DNA of 64,000 bases from an uncultured Acetatifactor sp. Its GTDB lineage: Bacteria > Bacillota > Clostridia > Lachnospirales > Lachnospiraceae. The notes beneath the pieces were generated by a model. The model worked only from the letters and a program-made list of their open reading frames with translations, did not search any database and was not told the origin of the DNA. The position numbers and the translations under genes are program-made. Positions 10,983-19,845 of the stretch are shown piece by piece (the first letter of the stretch is position 1; each line of letters starts with the position of its first letter). The stretch is from positions 1-64,000 of the forward strand of contig CAJTSY010000003.1 of the NCBI GenBank assembly GCA_910578995.1. The letters run 5' to 3'.

Positions 10983-11798
10983 ATGGTACGCAGCTTATGG
11001 ACAGCGGCAACCGGAATGATTGCGCAGCAGACAAATCTTGACACGATTGCAAATAACCTTGCAAATGTAAACACCCAGGGTTACAAGACCCATGTAAATG
11101 AGTTCAAGACTCTTTTATATCAGACATTACAGACGAAGACTACTACGGCGAACGGTGAACGTAAGCCGGTTCCGGCCCAGGTGGGACTGGGCGTGCGCAA
11201 TTCCGCCATTACCACCATAATGAAACAGGGCAATATGCTTGCTTCCGAGAGCGACACGGATTTTGCCATAGACGGAAAGGGTTTCTTTGCGCTGCGGGGC
11301 AGTGACGGCAATACGTATTATACCCGCAACGGTAATTTCCAGTTTGTGTTGGGAAACAACGGCAACATGCTGGCCAACTCGGACGGCTTTCCTGTGTTGG
11401 ATACGGCGGGGCGGCCCATTGTCCTGAACACCAGCTACATATTGCCGGATGTCAGTGTGAACAAGTACGGCGAATTGTGCTATCCTGATGAACAGAACCA
11501 GCCCCAGCCCATAGGCATTACCATCGGGCTGTTCCAGTTCAACAATCCCAACGGACTGGAAAAGCTGCAGGATACGCTTTATGCCCAGTCCGCAGCCAGC
11601 GGTCAGCCTATCAACGAGGCCACCAGCAATATGGTTGAGAAGAGTTCCGTCATCCAGAATTATCTGGAAGGATCCAATGTGCAGGTAGTGGACGAAATGG
11701 TGAATATGATTGTGGCGCAGAGAGCCTATGAGCTGAATTCCAAGGCAATCACCACATCGGACGAAATGCTTCAGCAGGCTAATAACCTGAGAAGATAA
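10983..11798 (+). CDS. flhP: Flagellar basal-body rod protein, FlgG/FlhP type
   Basis: A 271-residue FlgG-family axial protein and paralogue of the preceding gene. It starts MVRSLWTAATGMIAQQTN, then the LDTIANNLANVNTQGYK signature of rod and hook proteins, and ends in EMVNMIVAQRAYELNSKAI. The central domain is the rod-specific insertion. The AAGGAACAGG site fits the ATG at 10983. In B. subtilis the equivalent flhO-flhP pair builds part of the distal rod; the exact rod position cannot be told from sequence alone. Confidence 0.9.
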   Translation: MVRSLWTAATGMIAQQTNLDTIANNLANVNTQGYKTHVNEFKTLLYQTLQTKTTTANGERKPVPAQVGLGVRNSAITTIMKQGNMLASESDTDFAIDGKGFFALRGSDGNTYYTRNGNFQFVLGNNGNMLANSDGFPVLDTAGRPIVLNTSYILPDVSVNKYGELCYPDEQNQPQPIGITIGLFQFNNPNGLEKLQDTLYAQSAASGQPINEATSNMVEKSSVIQNYLEGSNVQVVDEMVNMIVAQRAYELNSKAITTSDEMLQQANNLRR

Positions 11799-11841
11799 CG
11801 GGGACTTAGCGGCGCCGTACAGATAAGGGAGAGGAGATCAG

Positions 11842-12240
11842 ATGACGGATTTCAGCAGTGTAACAGGCATGTACAGCGACATGTATTCCACGGCCGCGAA
11901 CCAGACTGCATCCAAGCTTCAGAATAAGCTTGCTGACGCAGATTATTCTAAAGCTACGGATGCCGAGCTGATGAACGCGTGCAGACAGTTTGAGGCATAT
12001 TTTATCGAACAGATGTATAAGGGGATGATGAAGACGGTTCCCCAGGGGGAAGAGACCTCCAACTATACCTCCACCATGATGGATTACTATAAGGATCAGA
12101 TGATTCAGGGTCTGGCGGAGGAAACGTCGAATCAGAACGGAGGCCTCGGCCTTGCCCAGATGTTATATGAGCAGATGAAGCGTAACTATGGTACTGCGGA
12201 GATTCCCGAGGCTGAAGGAGGGACGGCTGCCGCGGAATGA
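11842..12240 (+). CDS. Rod-binding protein, FlgJ N-terminal domain only
   Basis: A 132-residue protein carrying the FlgJ-type rod-binding domain: a conserved ACRQFEAYFIEQMYKGMMKT helix (about residues 46-65) and a C-terminal half with EETSNQNGGLGLA. It lacks the muramidase domain of proteobacterial FlgJ, as is usual in Firmicutes, so it should act as the rod cap or scaffold while a separate enzyme opens the wall. The GGAGAGGAG site precedes ATG 11842, and it closes the mbl-flhO-flhP group. Confidence 0.85.
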   Translation: MTDFSSVTGMYSDMYSTAANQTASKLQNKLADADYSKATDAELMNACRQFEAYFIEQMYKGMMKTVPQGEETSNYTSTMMDYYKDQMIQGLAEETSNQNGGLGLAQMLYEQMKRNYGTAEIPEAEGGTAAAE

Positions 12241-12300
12241 CAGGGGACTGCGGGGAACGGAGGGGTTCCCGACAGTTCTTATATAAACGATAAAATGTAA

Positions 12301-12333
12301 ACAAGGCTGCTTGGAGACAGAAGGCAGCCTTGT
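12301..12333 (+). terminator. Hairpin after the flagellar rod genes
   Basis: A perfect 10-bp stem (ACAAGGCTGC 12301-12310 with 12324-12333). The following bases are only weakly T-rich, so termination efficiency is uncertain. Confidence 0.5.
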
Positions 12334-12371
12334 TCTGCTACACATGATTCAGGGGGTATGAAGGACACCGA

Positions 12372-14591
12372 ATGGAAACGGTCAGCGGGTATGTGGAACA
12401 CATCATTTTTCAGAACAGTGAGAACGGCTATACGGTTATGAACCTGGCGGCAGAGGGAGAGGAGATCGTCTGCGTGGGTATGTGCAGGGGTCTGGCCCAG
12501 GGGGAGAATATTGCCGCCCAGGGAGAGTATGTGGAACACCCGCTTTATGGGGTCCAGTTTAAGATAAACAGCTACCGGATTGTAGTGCCTGAGGACAGCG
12601 CCGGCATGGAACGTTATCTGGGATCCGGCGCCGTGAAGGGGGTGGGGCCGGCCCTGGCAGCCAGAATTGTGCAGAGATTCGGGAGCGACACGTTCCGGAT
12701 TATCGAGGAGGAACCTGAGCGTCTGGCGGAGGTGAGGGGCGTCAGCGAGCGCAAGGCCAGGGAGATCGCGGTCCAGATGGAGGAGAGGCGGGATCTGAGG
12801 GATGCCATGGTCCACCTGCAGAAGTACGGCATTTCCAATACACTGGCAGTTAAGATATATGAGCACTACGGGATGGAACTGTACGGCATCATGAAAGAGA
12901 ATCCTTACCGTCTGGCGGAGGACATCACAGGGGTTGGTTTCCGCCTGGCGGATGAGCTGGCTTCCAGGATCGGAATCCGTGCAGACTCCGAGTACCGGAT
13001 CAGGAGCGGAATCCAGTATGTGCTGCTTCAGGCGGCGGCGGAGGGCAGCTGTTATCTCCCCATGAAAGAGATGACGGAAAGGGCGGGAGGTCTTCTGGGG
13101 GTGACAGGAGAGGATATACGGCTTCAGGCGGAGAACCTGATGATGGATAAAAAGATTGTCATCAGGGACGAGGCGGTATTCCTTTCTTCTTATTATTATG
13201 CGGAGCTGAACTGCGCAAGGATGCTACACGATCTGAATATCCCCCTGGTTTCCCGGGAGAAGATGCCGGAAGACGGGAAACTGAGGATGCTGATGGAAAG
13301 CGGCAGGGTGGAACCGGACCGGCTGCAGCTAGAGGCGGTAAAGGAAAGCATCCGCAACGGGGTTTTTCTCCTGTCCGGCGGCCCGGGTACGGGAAAGACC
13401 ACCACCATCAACACAATGATAAAATATTTTGAGGCGGAGGGACTGGATATTTTCCTTGCGGCCCCCACGGGCCGGGCTGCCAAGCGTATGACAGAAGCCA
13501 CTGGCTTTGAAGCAAAGACCATTCACCGCATGCTGGAGTTAAACAGCGCCCTGTCAGATGAGAATTCACGTAAAGCCGCTTTCGGGCGGAACCGTGACAA
13601 TCCCCTGGAGGCGGATGTAGTCATTATAGACGAGATGTCCATGGTGGATATCCAGCTGTTTCAGTCTCTTCTGGATGCCATTGCACAGGGAACCCGGCTG
13701 GTGATGGTGGGGGATGTAAACCAGCTTCCCAGCGTGGGCCCCGGACAGGTGCTGCGGGATCTGATTCTCAGCAGATGCTTTCCCATGGTGGAACTGGTGA
13801 AGATTTTCCGCCAGGCGGAGGAGAGCGATATCGTGGTGAACGCACATCGGATCAACCGGGGGGAGCAGATCATGTTGGACAATAAGTCCAGGGATTTCTT
13901 CCTCCTGGAGCGAAGTGAGGCAAATGTTATATACAAACATATGATTCAGCTGATCCAGGAAAAATTGCCCCGGTATGTGAAGGCTTCGCCCTATGATATC
14001 CAGGTGCTGACTCCCATGAGAAAGGGCAGCCTGGGCTGCGAGACCCTGAACGGAATCCTGCAGCGCTTTTTAAATCCTGCGGACGGGAAGAAAAAGGAGC
14101 ATGTCAGCGGCGCCACCATTTACCGGGAGGGCGACAAAGTAATGCAGGTTAAAAACAACTACCAGTTGGAATGGGAGATTGTCAGCCGCTATGGTATCCC
14201 CGTGGAGAAAGGGGTGGGGGTCTTTAACGGGGACATGGGAAGAATTCTGGAGATTGATGAGGCATCAGCCACCATGGTGGTGGAATATGATGAACAGAGG
14301 AGGGTGGCATACCCATTTTCCCTTCTGGAGGAGCTGGAACTGTCCTATGCCATTACGATCCACAAGTCCCAGGGAAGCGAGTATCCGGCGGTAATTCTGC
14401 CGCTGCTCACCGGCCCCAGAATGCTTTTCAACCGGAATCTGCTTTACACAGCCATTACAAGGGCAAAGAACTGCGTCACGATACTGGGCAGCAGCGGCGT
14501 AGTCAGGGGCATGATCGACAATGTAAGCGAGAACCGCAGGTATACGGCGCTGACAGCCAGGATAAGGGAAGTCCGCGGGAGTCAGGCGTAA
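12372..14591 (+). CDS. recD2: RecD2-type ATP-dependent DNA helicase
   Basis: A 739-residue 5'-3' SF1B helicase of the RecBC-independent RecD2 class, linked to repair and replication-fork maintenance. The long N-terminal region contains helix-hairpin-helix units (GVGPALAARIV, VRGVSERKAREI, ITGVGFRLADELA). Walker A GGPGTGKTT is near 336-344, followed by PTGRAAKRM, Walker B VIIDEMSM, GDVNQLPSVGPG and the C-terminal TIHKSQGSEYP and TAITRAK motifs. Full length for the family. Its last codons seed a tandem repeat that continues past the stop. Confidence 0.95.
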   Translation: METVSGYVEHIIFQNSENGYTVMNLAAEGEEIVCVGMCRGLAQGENIAAQGEYVEHPLYGVQFKINSYRIVVPEDSAGMERYLGSGAVKGVGPALAARIVQRFGSDTFRIIEEEPERLAEVRGVSERKAREIAVQMEERRDLRDAMVHLQKYGISNTLAVKIYEHYGMELYGIMKENPYRLAEDITGVGFRLADELASRIGIRADSEYRIRSGIQYVLLQAAAEGSCYLPMKEMTERAGGLLGVTGEDIRLQAENLMMDKKIVIRDEAVFLSSYYYAELNCARMLHDLNIPLVSREKMPEDGKLRMLMESGRVEPDRLQLEAVKESIRNGVFLLSGGPGTGKTTTINTMIKYFEAEGLDIFLAAPTGRAAKRMTEATGFEAKTIHRMLELNSALSDENSRKAAFGRNRDNPLEADVVIIDEMSMVDIQLFQSLLDAIAQGTRLVMVGDVNQLPSVGPGQVLRDLILSRCFPMVELVKIFRQAEESDIVVNAHRINRGEQIMLDNKSRDFFLLERSEANVIYKHMIQLIQEKLPRYVKASPYDIQVLTPMRKGSLGCETLNGILQRFLNPADGKKKEHVSGATIYREGDKVMQVKNNYQLEWEIVSRYGIPVEKGVGVFNGDMGRILEIDEASATMVVEYDEQRRVAYPFSLLEELELSYAITIHKSQGSEYPAVILPLLTGPRMLFNRNLLYTAITRAKNCVTILGSSGVVRGMIDNVSENRRYTALTARIREVRGSQA

Positions 14592-14690
14592 GGGAGACAG
14601 ATGTAAGGGAAGTCCGCGGAAGCCGGGTACGAGAGAGGACGGGCGTAAGGGAAGTCTGCAGAAGCCGGGCATAAGGGAAGACAGACATAA
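14563..14690 (+). repeat. Degenerate 41-42-bp repeat running from recD2 past its stop
   Basis: A TAAGGGAAGTCCGCG-like segment begins at 14563 (inside recD2), 14604 and 14646, with partial copies between. The array therefore starts in the coding region and crosses the stop codon. Confidence 0.75.
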
Positions 14691-14724
14691 AGGGAGAAGG
14701 TTCCGGAACGGAGGTTTCGGATCT

Positions 14725-15483
14725 ATGGGAAAAAAGATAAGAGTAAAGGGCCGGAGAACGGCCAAAGGGGCATGGGGGCAGGTCTGGGAAGCTCTGCGGC
14801 AGCTTTTATATCCCTTACGCTGCCCGGTATGCGACAGAATTGTGTGGCCTTCGGGGGAACGGATCTGTGTGGAATGCCTGGGCAGGCTGAAGGTGCTGAC
14901 CCCGCCGTGGTGTATGAAGTGCGGGAAAAAGCTAATGGAGGAACAGGAATACTGTTCCGACTGCCGCAGGAAGAAGCACGGTTTTGAACGCGGAAGGGCG
15001 CTGTACGAGTACGAGAGCGCGGCGCTGCCCATTTACCGCTTTAAATACGGAGGCAGACAGGAGTATGGGGAATACTTCGGTGAACAGATGGCGGAATATC
15101 TGGGAGACTTTGTCAGAAGTGTGGAGCCGGATGCGCTGATTCCCATTCCACTTCACAGGAAGCGCAGGGCGGCAAGGGGATATAACCAGGCGGAGCTGCT
15201 TGCAAGGGCGGCAGGCAGGGTTCTGGGGATACCGGTTTGCACCGGATTTCTTGTCAGGGAGAAAAATACTGTCCCCCTGAAGTACGAAAATCCACAGGAA
15301 CGGCAAAATAATTTGAAAAAAGCTTTTAATATAGAGAAAAATGATGTAAAATTAGAGAAAGTAATTCTTGTGGATGATATATACACTACCGGCAGTACCA
15401 TGGATGAGGTGTCGGGCGTATTAAAGGCGGTCGGTGTAAAAGAAATATACTTCATTACGCTGGCCATCGGCACAGGCATTTAA
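14725..15483 (+). CDS. comFC: ComF-family phosphoribosyltransferase-like competence protein
   Basis: A 252-residue ComFC homologue, associated with DNA uptake in transformable bacteria but widely kept in non-competent ones. The N-terminus has zinc-binding CxxC pairs (CPVCDR, CMKCGK, CSDCRRKK) and the C-terminus the type I phosphoribosyltransferase signature VILVDDIYTTGST near 212-224, with ARGYNQAELLA before it. A GGAGG precedes ATG 14725. It is followed by yvyF, as in B. subtilis. No comFA helicase is next to it, so a direct role in uptake here is uncertain. Confidence 0.9.
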   Translation: MGKKIRVKGRRTAKGAWGQVWEALRQLLYPLRCPVCDRIVWPSGERICVECLGRLKVLTPPWCMKCGKKLMEEQEYCSDCRRKKHGFERGRALYEYESAALPIYRFKYGGRQEYGEYFGEQMAEYLGDFVRSVEPDALIPIPLHRKRRAARGYNQAELLARAAGRVLGIPVCTGFLVREKNTVPLKYENPQERQNNLKKAFNIEKNDVKLEKVILVDDIYTTGSTMDEVSGVLKAVGVKEIYFITLAIGTGI

Positions 15484-15573
15484 ACTGCTGCGGTGGGAAG
15501 AAGGCGGATGCGGGCAGGTTTACGGGGTATGGCGATGGCCCGCGTGTCCGCGGAACCAGGATGGGAGGATACT

Positions 15574-15981
15574 ATGAACGTAAGGAATTGCAGAAGCTGT
15601 GGAAGTATTTTTAACTATGTTTCGGGCCCGGTTACTTGCCCTGCCTGCCGTGAGAAGCTGGAGAAGAAGTTTCAGGAGGTGAAGGAGTATATCCGGGAGA
15701 ATAAAGGGGTGGGGATTGCGGAGGTGGCTGAGGCCTGCGATGTGGATCCCGGCCAGATCCGGCAGTGGCTTCGGGAAGAACGCCTGGAACTGGCGGAGGA
15801 TTCAGCGATCCAGCTGGCCTGTGAGTCCTGCGGCAGGGCAATCCGAAGCGGAAGATTCTGCGAGAAATGCAATGCCAACATGACCAGGAACCTGCAGGAT
15901 ATACTGAATGAGGGCAGGAAGCAGCAGACAAAGCCTGTGAGGAACAGCTCCGACAGTGCCAAGATGAGGTTCCTGAAGTAA
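15574..15981 (+). CDS. yvyF: Flagellar operon protein YvyF-like (TIGR03826 type)
   Basis: A 135-residue protein with two CxxC zinc knuckles at each end (CRSCG...CPAC and CESCG...CEKC) flanking a helix-turn-helix-like middle segment (IAEVAEACDVDPGQIRQWL). This architecture belongs to the YvyF/TIGR03826 family found between comFC and flgM in Firmicutes, with a suspected regulatory role in flagellar expression. ATG 15574 is chosen because of GGGAGG just before it. flgM, flgK and flgL, which usually follow, are absent here. Confidence 0.85.
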   Translation: MNVRNCRSCGSIFNYVSGPVTCPACREKLEKKFQEVKEYIRENKGVGIAEVAEACDVDPGQIRQWLREERLELAEDSAIQLACESCGRAIRSGRFCEKCNANMTRNLQDILNEGRKQQTKPVRNSSDSAKMRFLK

Positions 15982-16042
15982 GCCGTGAAGGCAGATAAGT
16001 AAGGCGCGCGGCCGGGGGCTGCGGGGAGGCGGGAGGTGTACC

Positions 16043-16432
16043 GTGCTCAGTGAAGAACGGATTGTATTGATGACAAGGATGGCTTCCTATGAACAGGGGG
16101 AAGGCAGGAAAAATATAAAGATCGGAAATTATTTCCGAAGCGACTACATTACCGTACAGGTGCTGAAGGCTGTATTCTGCGGGACTGTGGCGTTCTGTAT
16201 TATGTTTGGGCTCTATATGCTGTGTAATTTCGAGGAGTTTATGGAAAATTTGTATGAAATGGATATATTTGGCTTTGCCAGGGATATACTGACCTACTTC
16301 TGTGCAATGGTGGGAGGATATGCCGCGCTCACCTATATTGTCTGTACCTGGAAGTATGCCATGGCGAAAAAGAGCCTGAAGTGTTACTATCATAATTTAA
16401 AGAAACTGGGTTCCATGTATAATGGGCAATAA
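16043..16432 (+). CDS. Conserved hypothetical membrane protein, two TM segments
   Basis: A 129-residue protein with a charged N-terminal ~40 residues, two hydrophobic segments at about 48-68 and 85-108, and a short basic tail (KKSLKCYYHNLKKLG). The GTG start at 16043 is preceded by GGGAGGTG. It sits 27 bp before another membrane protein and upstream of cdaA-ybbR-glmM, so a role in envelope homeostasis is possible, but I recognise no family and assign no function. Confidence 0.6.
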   Translation: MLSEERIVLMTRMASYEQGEGRKNIKIGNYFRSDYITVQVLKAVFCGTVAFCIMFGLYMLCNFEEFMENLYEMDIFGFARDILTYFCAMVGGYAALTYIVCTWKYAMAKKSLKCYYHNLKKLGSMYNGQ

Positions 16433-16459
16433 CCAAAAAGAACCCGGTTGGAGGTTGCA

Positions 16460-17662
16460 ATGACTGTTTTACTGGAAATGAAGGAACGACTGAAGCTGAT
16501 CTACAGTAAATGTGAGGTATTTCTCATACCCATCGTGAAGTTCCTGCTGGCATTTATCACTTTCAACACTTTGAATGACAGGATGGGCTATATGGCGCAG
16601 CTGGATAACATGAGCATTGTCCTGATTGCTGCACTGGCATGTTCTTTCCTGCCTCTGGGAGCGGTGGTTCTACTGGGCGCGGTGTTCAGCCTGATGCATA
16701 TGTATGCGCTGTCCATGGAAGTGGCATTGGTTGGATTATGCCTGTACCTGATCATGTATCTGCTGTTTTTCCGATTTAGCCCCAAGGATTCCCTTGTTGT
16801 TGTGCTGACTCCCCTTCTATGTGCGCTGAAGATACCGTATGTGGTTCCCATTGCAGTGGGGCTGCTGTGCGCGCCGTCCTCTGCCGTGTCCGTGGGCTGC
16901 GGGGTGGCTGTATATTACCTGCTGCAGATGGTGACGGAGAGCGCCCCCAACATAAGGACCATGGGAGACGAAGAAATTCTGGATAAGATCCGGCTGTTGG
17001 TGGAGGGGTTTCTGGGAAACAAGGCCATGCTGGTGATCATTGCGGCCTTTGCCATCACGGTGGTGACGGTTTACCTGCTCCGCAGGCTGTCGGTGGATTA
17101 TGCGTGGACCATTGCCATGATTGCAGGGGTGATGGTCAATGTGGTGATCCTGCTGGTGGGGGATCTGTACTACGATATCAACCTGTCTGTGGGAAGTGTG
17201 CTGCTAGGGGCCCTTCTGGCCATAGTGGTAGCCAAGGTTATCGAGTTTTTCCGGTTTTGCGTGGATTACAGCCGGACGGAGAGGGTGCAGTTCGAGGATG
17301 ACGAATACTATTATTATGTGAAGGCCGTGCCCAAGATGGCGGTACCCATGTCCACCAGAACCGTGAAGAAGATCAACTCCCAGCGCTCCAGGGAGCCGAT
17401 GGGAAATACCCGGCCGTCGGGAGGCGGCCGGCAGCAGGCGGGAAGGGATACTGCGGACGACAGGAGCGCCCCGGGAAGAGGCGGGAGGCCTTCGGGGAGA
17501 AACGTGGTGGTGGAGAGAGCACCGGGGGGAAACAGCCGGGCCGGAAGGACGGCTTCAGGCGGCTCCCGGAATACGGCACAGGGACGTAAGGACGGGAGGC
17601 GCGGCGTGACAGTCAGAAACGGGGCGGACCTGCCGGATCAATATGATGAAGAGTGGCCATAA
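16460..17662 (+). CDS. Conserved polytopic membrane protein with a disordered basic tail
   Basis: A 400-residue protein with about eight hydrophobic helices through residue ~275, then a cytoplasmic-looking tail of about 125 residues rich in Arg, Gly and Ser (many GGR/GRGG runs), almost certainly disordered. A short acidic FEDDEYYYYVKAVPK segment joins the two. ATG 16460 follows GGAGG; the in-frame TTG at 16448 overlaps that site. It sits 29 bp upstream of cdaA and is probably co-transcribed. Unrecognised; the basic tail might bind nucleic acid, lipid or wall polymers. Confidence 0.65.
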   Translation: MTVLLEMKERLKLIYSKCEVFLIPIVKFLLAFITFNTLNDRMGYMAQLDNMSIVLIAALACSFLPLGAVVLLGAVFSLMHMYALSMEVALVGLCLYLIMYLLFFRFSPKDSLVVVLTPLLCALKIPYVVPIAVGLLCAPSSAVSVGCGVAVYYLLQMVTESAPNIRTMGDEEILDKIRLLVEGFLGNKAMLVIIAAFAITVVTVYLLRRLSVDYAWTIAMIAGVMVNVVILLVGDLYYDINLSVGSVLLGALLAIVVAKVIEFFRFCVDYSRTERVQFEDDEYYYYVKAVPKMAVPMSTRTVKKINSQRSREPMGNTRPSGGGRQQAGRDTADDRSAPGRGGRPSGRNVVVERAPGGNSRAGRTASGGSRNTAQGRKDGRRGVTVRNGADLPDQYDEEWP

Positions 17663-17691
17663 TTAATTGATGAAGAGTGGGACTGATTAGA

Positions 17692-18597
17692 ATGCAGTGG
17701 GTTGAAACGGCTAATGAATTTTGGAAGAATGTCAAAACGTACGCTAATACGGTAGATTTGTATGATGTATTTGAGATCCTGATCATCGCATTTCTGGTGT
17801 ATTATATTTTGGCATGGATGAAAACCACCAGGTCATGGAGGATGCTGAAAGGGGTAATTGTTATCTGCCTTTTTCTCTTTGTGGTGAATGCAATGAACAT
17901 GACCAATATTATATGGATAACCGAGAACGTGCTGAGCTTTGCGGTGACGGCTATCATTGTTGTGCTTCAGCCGGAACTGCGCCAGGCGCTGGAGCTGTTG
18001 GGGGAGAAAAATTTTCTGCCGTCCATCGGTTTTTCCAATTCTGCCAGTAAGAAAGCAAACGCTTTTTCCGAGAAGTCGGTAAATGAGATCGCCAAGGCAT
18101 GCATAGAGATGGGCAAGGTGAAGACCGGCGCCCTTATTGTTATCGAGCGCAAGGAATCCCTGAAAGATTATGAGCGCACGGGCATTGAGGTGGACGGCAT
18201 GATCACCAGCCAGCTCCTGATCAATATTTTTGAGCATAATACGCCGCTTCACGACGGCGCGGTTATCGTGCGGGGCAACCGTGTGACCTATGCCACCTGC
18301 TATCTGCCTCTGTCAGACAACCTGGACCTGAGCAAGGACCTGGGAACCAGGCACCGTGCCGGTGTGGGGGTATCGGAGGTGACGGATTCCCTGACGCTGA
18401 TCGTGTCCGAGGAGACGGGAGGCATCAGCATCGCCTATGAAGGGGAGCTGATGCGGCATCTGGATGCGGAGACTTTGAAGGAAAAAATGCGGCAGATTAT
18501 GAATATGAATGGAGAAGAAGATGCGAAGGGCAGACACAGACATAAAGGAAGTAAGGGCAAGGGCAAGGCAAAAGATCGGAAAAAAACTGCTGAATAA
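17692..18597 (+). CDS. cdaA: Membrane diadenylate cyclase CdaA
   Basis: Makes the second messenger c-di-AMP from two ATP at the inner face of the membrane. Three N-terminal TM segments (within residues ~20-95) precede the DAC domain, which has the LHDGAVIVRG motif near 186 and the GTRHRAG motif near 216, both needed for catalysis. I place the start at ATG 17692 (301 residues); a GTG at 17677 is possible and neither has a strong ribosome site. It overlaps ybbR by 77 bp and glmM follows, the conserved cdaA-cdaR-glmM module in which both partners modulate the cyclase. Confidence 0.93.
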   Translation: MQWVETANEFWKNVKTYANTVDLYDVFEILIIAFLVYYILAWMKTTRSWRMLKGVIVICLFLFVVNAMNMTNIIWITENVLSFAVTAIIVVLQPELRQALELLGEKNFLPSIGFSNSASKKANAFSEKSVNEIAKACIEMGKVKTGALIVIERKESLKDYERTGIEVDGMITSQLLINIFEHNTPLHDGAVIVRGNRVTYATCYLPLSDNLDLSKDLGTRHRAGVGVSEVTDSLTLIVSEETGGISIAYEGELMRHLDAETLKEKMRQIMNMNGEEDAKGRHRHKGSKGKGKAKDRKKTAE

Positions 18598-19843
18598 TAT
18601 TGGCCTGAAGCTGATATCCGTTATTCTGGCAGTGGTAATCTGGTTTTTTGTGGTGATCATGAGCAATCCCAAGGACTCCGTGACTTTTACCGGGATTCCG
18701 GTGAACCTTACCCATACGGAGCTGTTGGAAGATAAATTTTATGAGGTTCTGAATAATACGGACAGGGTCCGCGTGACAGTGGAAGCGCCCAGGAATGTGA
18801 TCAACCAACTGAGGGCTTCCGATATCGTGGCGGAAGCGGACGTAAGCAGGCTGACGGAAGTGAATACCATTGCGGTCAGCTGCAGCGTGATGAACGACAG
18901 CATCGGCATTATCAGCATCACCAGCAGTCCTGACGTAGTCCAGCTCAGCGTGGAGGAGATAGCCCAGAAGTGGGTCAATGTACGGCGCAGCACATCCGGG
19001 GAAGTGGCGGAAGGATATATTGTGGCCAACAGCACAAGCGACCAGACCAGGATCGAGATCAGCGGTCCCCAGTCCGTGGTGGATCAGATCAGCTATGTGG
19101 GACTGGACATGGACGTGACGGGGGCTACCGACACGGTATCCGGAAATGTGGATATCCGCTTTTATGACGTGGAGGACAATCTGGTGGACGGCACGGATAT
19201 CATAAAGAATGCCGATACCATGCATATGGAAGTCCGTGTGCTGGCTACAAAGGAGGTTCCGGTGGAAGCAACGCTGACCGGTGAGCCGGCAGAAGGCTAT
19301 CTGGCCACCGGGGCCGTGGAATGTGATCCTTCCACGGTAGTGCTTGCGGGAACGCCGGCGGCGTTGGCAGATATTAGCAAGGTCACCCTGATCATGGACA
19401 TTACAGGGGAGAGTTCCGACACTGAAAAGGTAATTAACCTCAAAAATTATCTCAATAATGTAAGCCTGGCGGATGCCAACTTTAACGGGAGGGTAAACGT
19501 TACTGCCCATATTGAGGCGGAGATGGAGAGAGCCCTGGTGCTTTCCAGCAGCAATATCAGTATAGAAAATCTACCCGAGGGCTTTGAGCTGCAGTATGCG
19601 GAGGGGCAGAACAATTACAGGCTGAGAATTTCCGGCCTCAATACGGAGGTTTCCGCAGTGGAACAGAACGCGGTGCGGGGGACTCTGGATGTGGGGAAAT
19701 GGATGAGAAACCGGAATATGACGGAACTGAGGCCGGGAACTTATGATATTCCCATTGATTTCGAGATACAGGGAAAGGTTAAGCAGGAAAATGAAGTGTC
19801 AGCAAAAGTAGTTATTTCAGAAATAGAGGAGGAAGAAGAATAA
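18521..19843 (+). CDS. ybbR: YbbR-domain protein (CdaR), regulator of CdaA
   Basis: A 440-residue membrane-anchored protein: one N-terminal TM helix (LKLISVILAVVIWFFVVIM, about residues 30-48) followed by roughly four extracytoplasmic YbbR repeats of ~80 residues, each starting with a V-x-V-x-L/E type strand. In Bacillus and Listeria the equivalent CdaR binds and modulates CdaA. The ATG at 18521 has GGAGAAG seven bases upstream; ATG 18509 is less likely. The start lies inside cdaA, so translation is probably coupled, and the stop is 2 bp from glmM. Confidence 0.9.
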   Translation: MRRADTDIKEVRARARQKIGKKLLNNIGLKLISVILAVVIWFFVVIMSNPKDSVTFTGIPVNLTHTELLEDKFYEVLNNTDRVRVTVEAPRNVINQLRASDIVAEADVSRLTEVNTIAVSCSVMNDSIGIISITSSPDVVQLSVEEIAQKWVNVRRSTSGEVAEGYIVANSTSDQTRIEISGPQSVVDQISYVGLDMDVTGATDTVSGNVDIRFYDVEDNLVDGTDIIKNADTMHMEVRVLATKEVPVEATLTGEPAEGYLATGAVECDPSTVVLAGTPAALADISKVTLIMDITGESSDTEKVINLKNYLNNVSLADANFNGRVNVTAHIEAEMERALVLSSSNISIENLPEGFELQYAEGQNNYRLRISGLNTEVSAVEQNAVRGTLDVGKWMRNRNMTELRPGTYDIPIDFEIQGKVKQENEVSAKVVISEIEEEEE

Positions 19844-19845
19844 AA

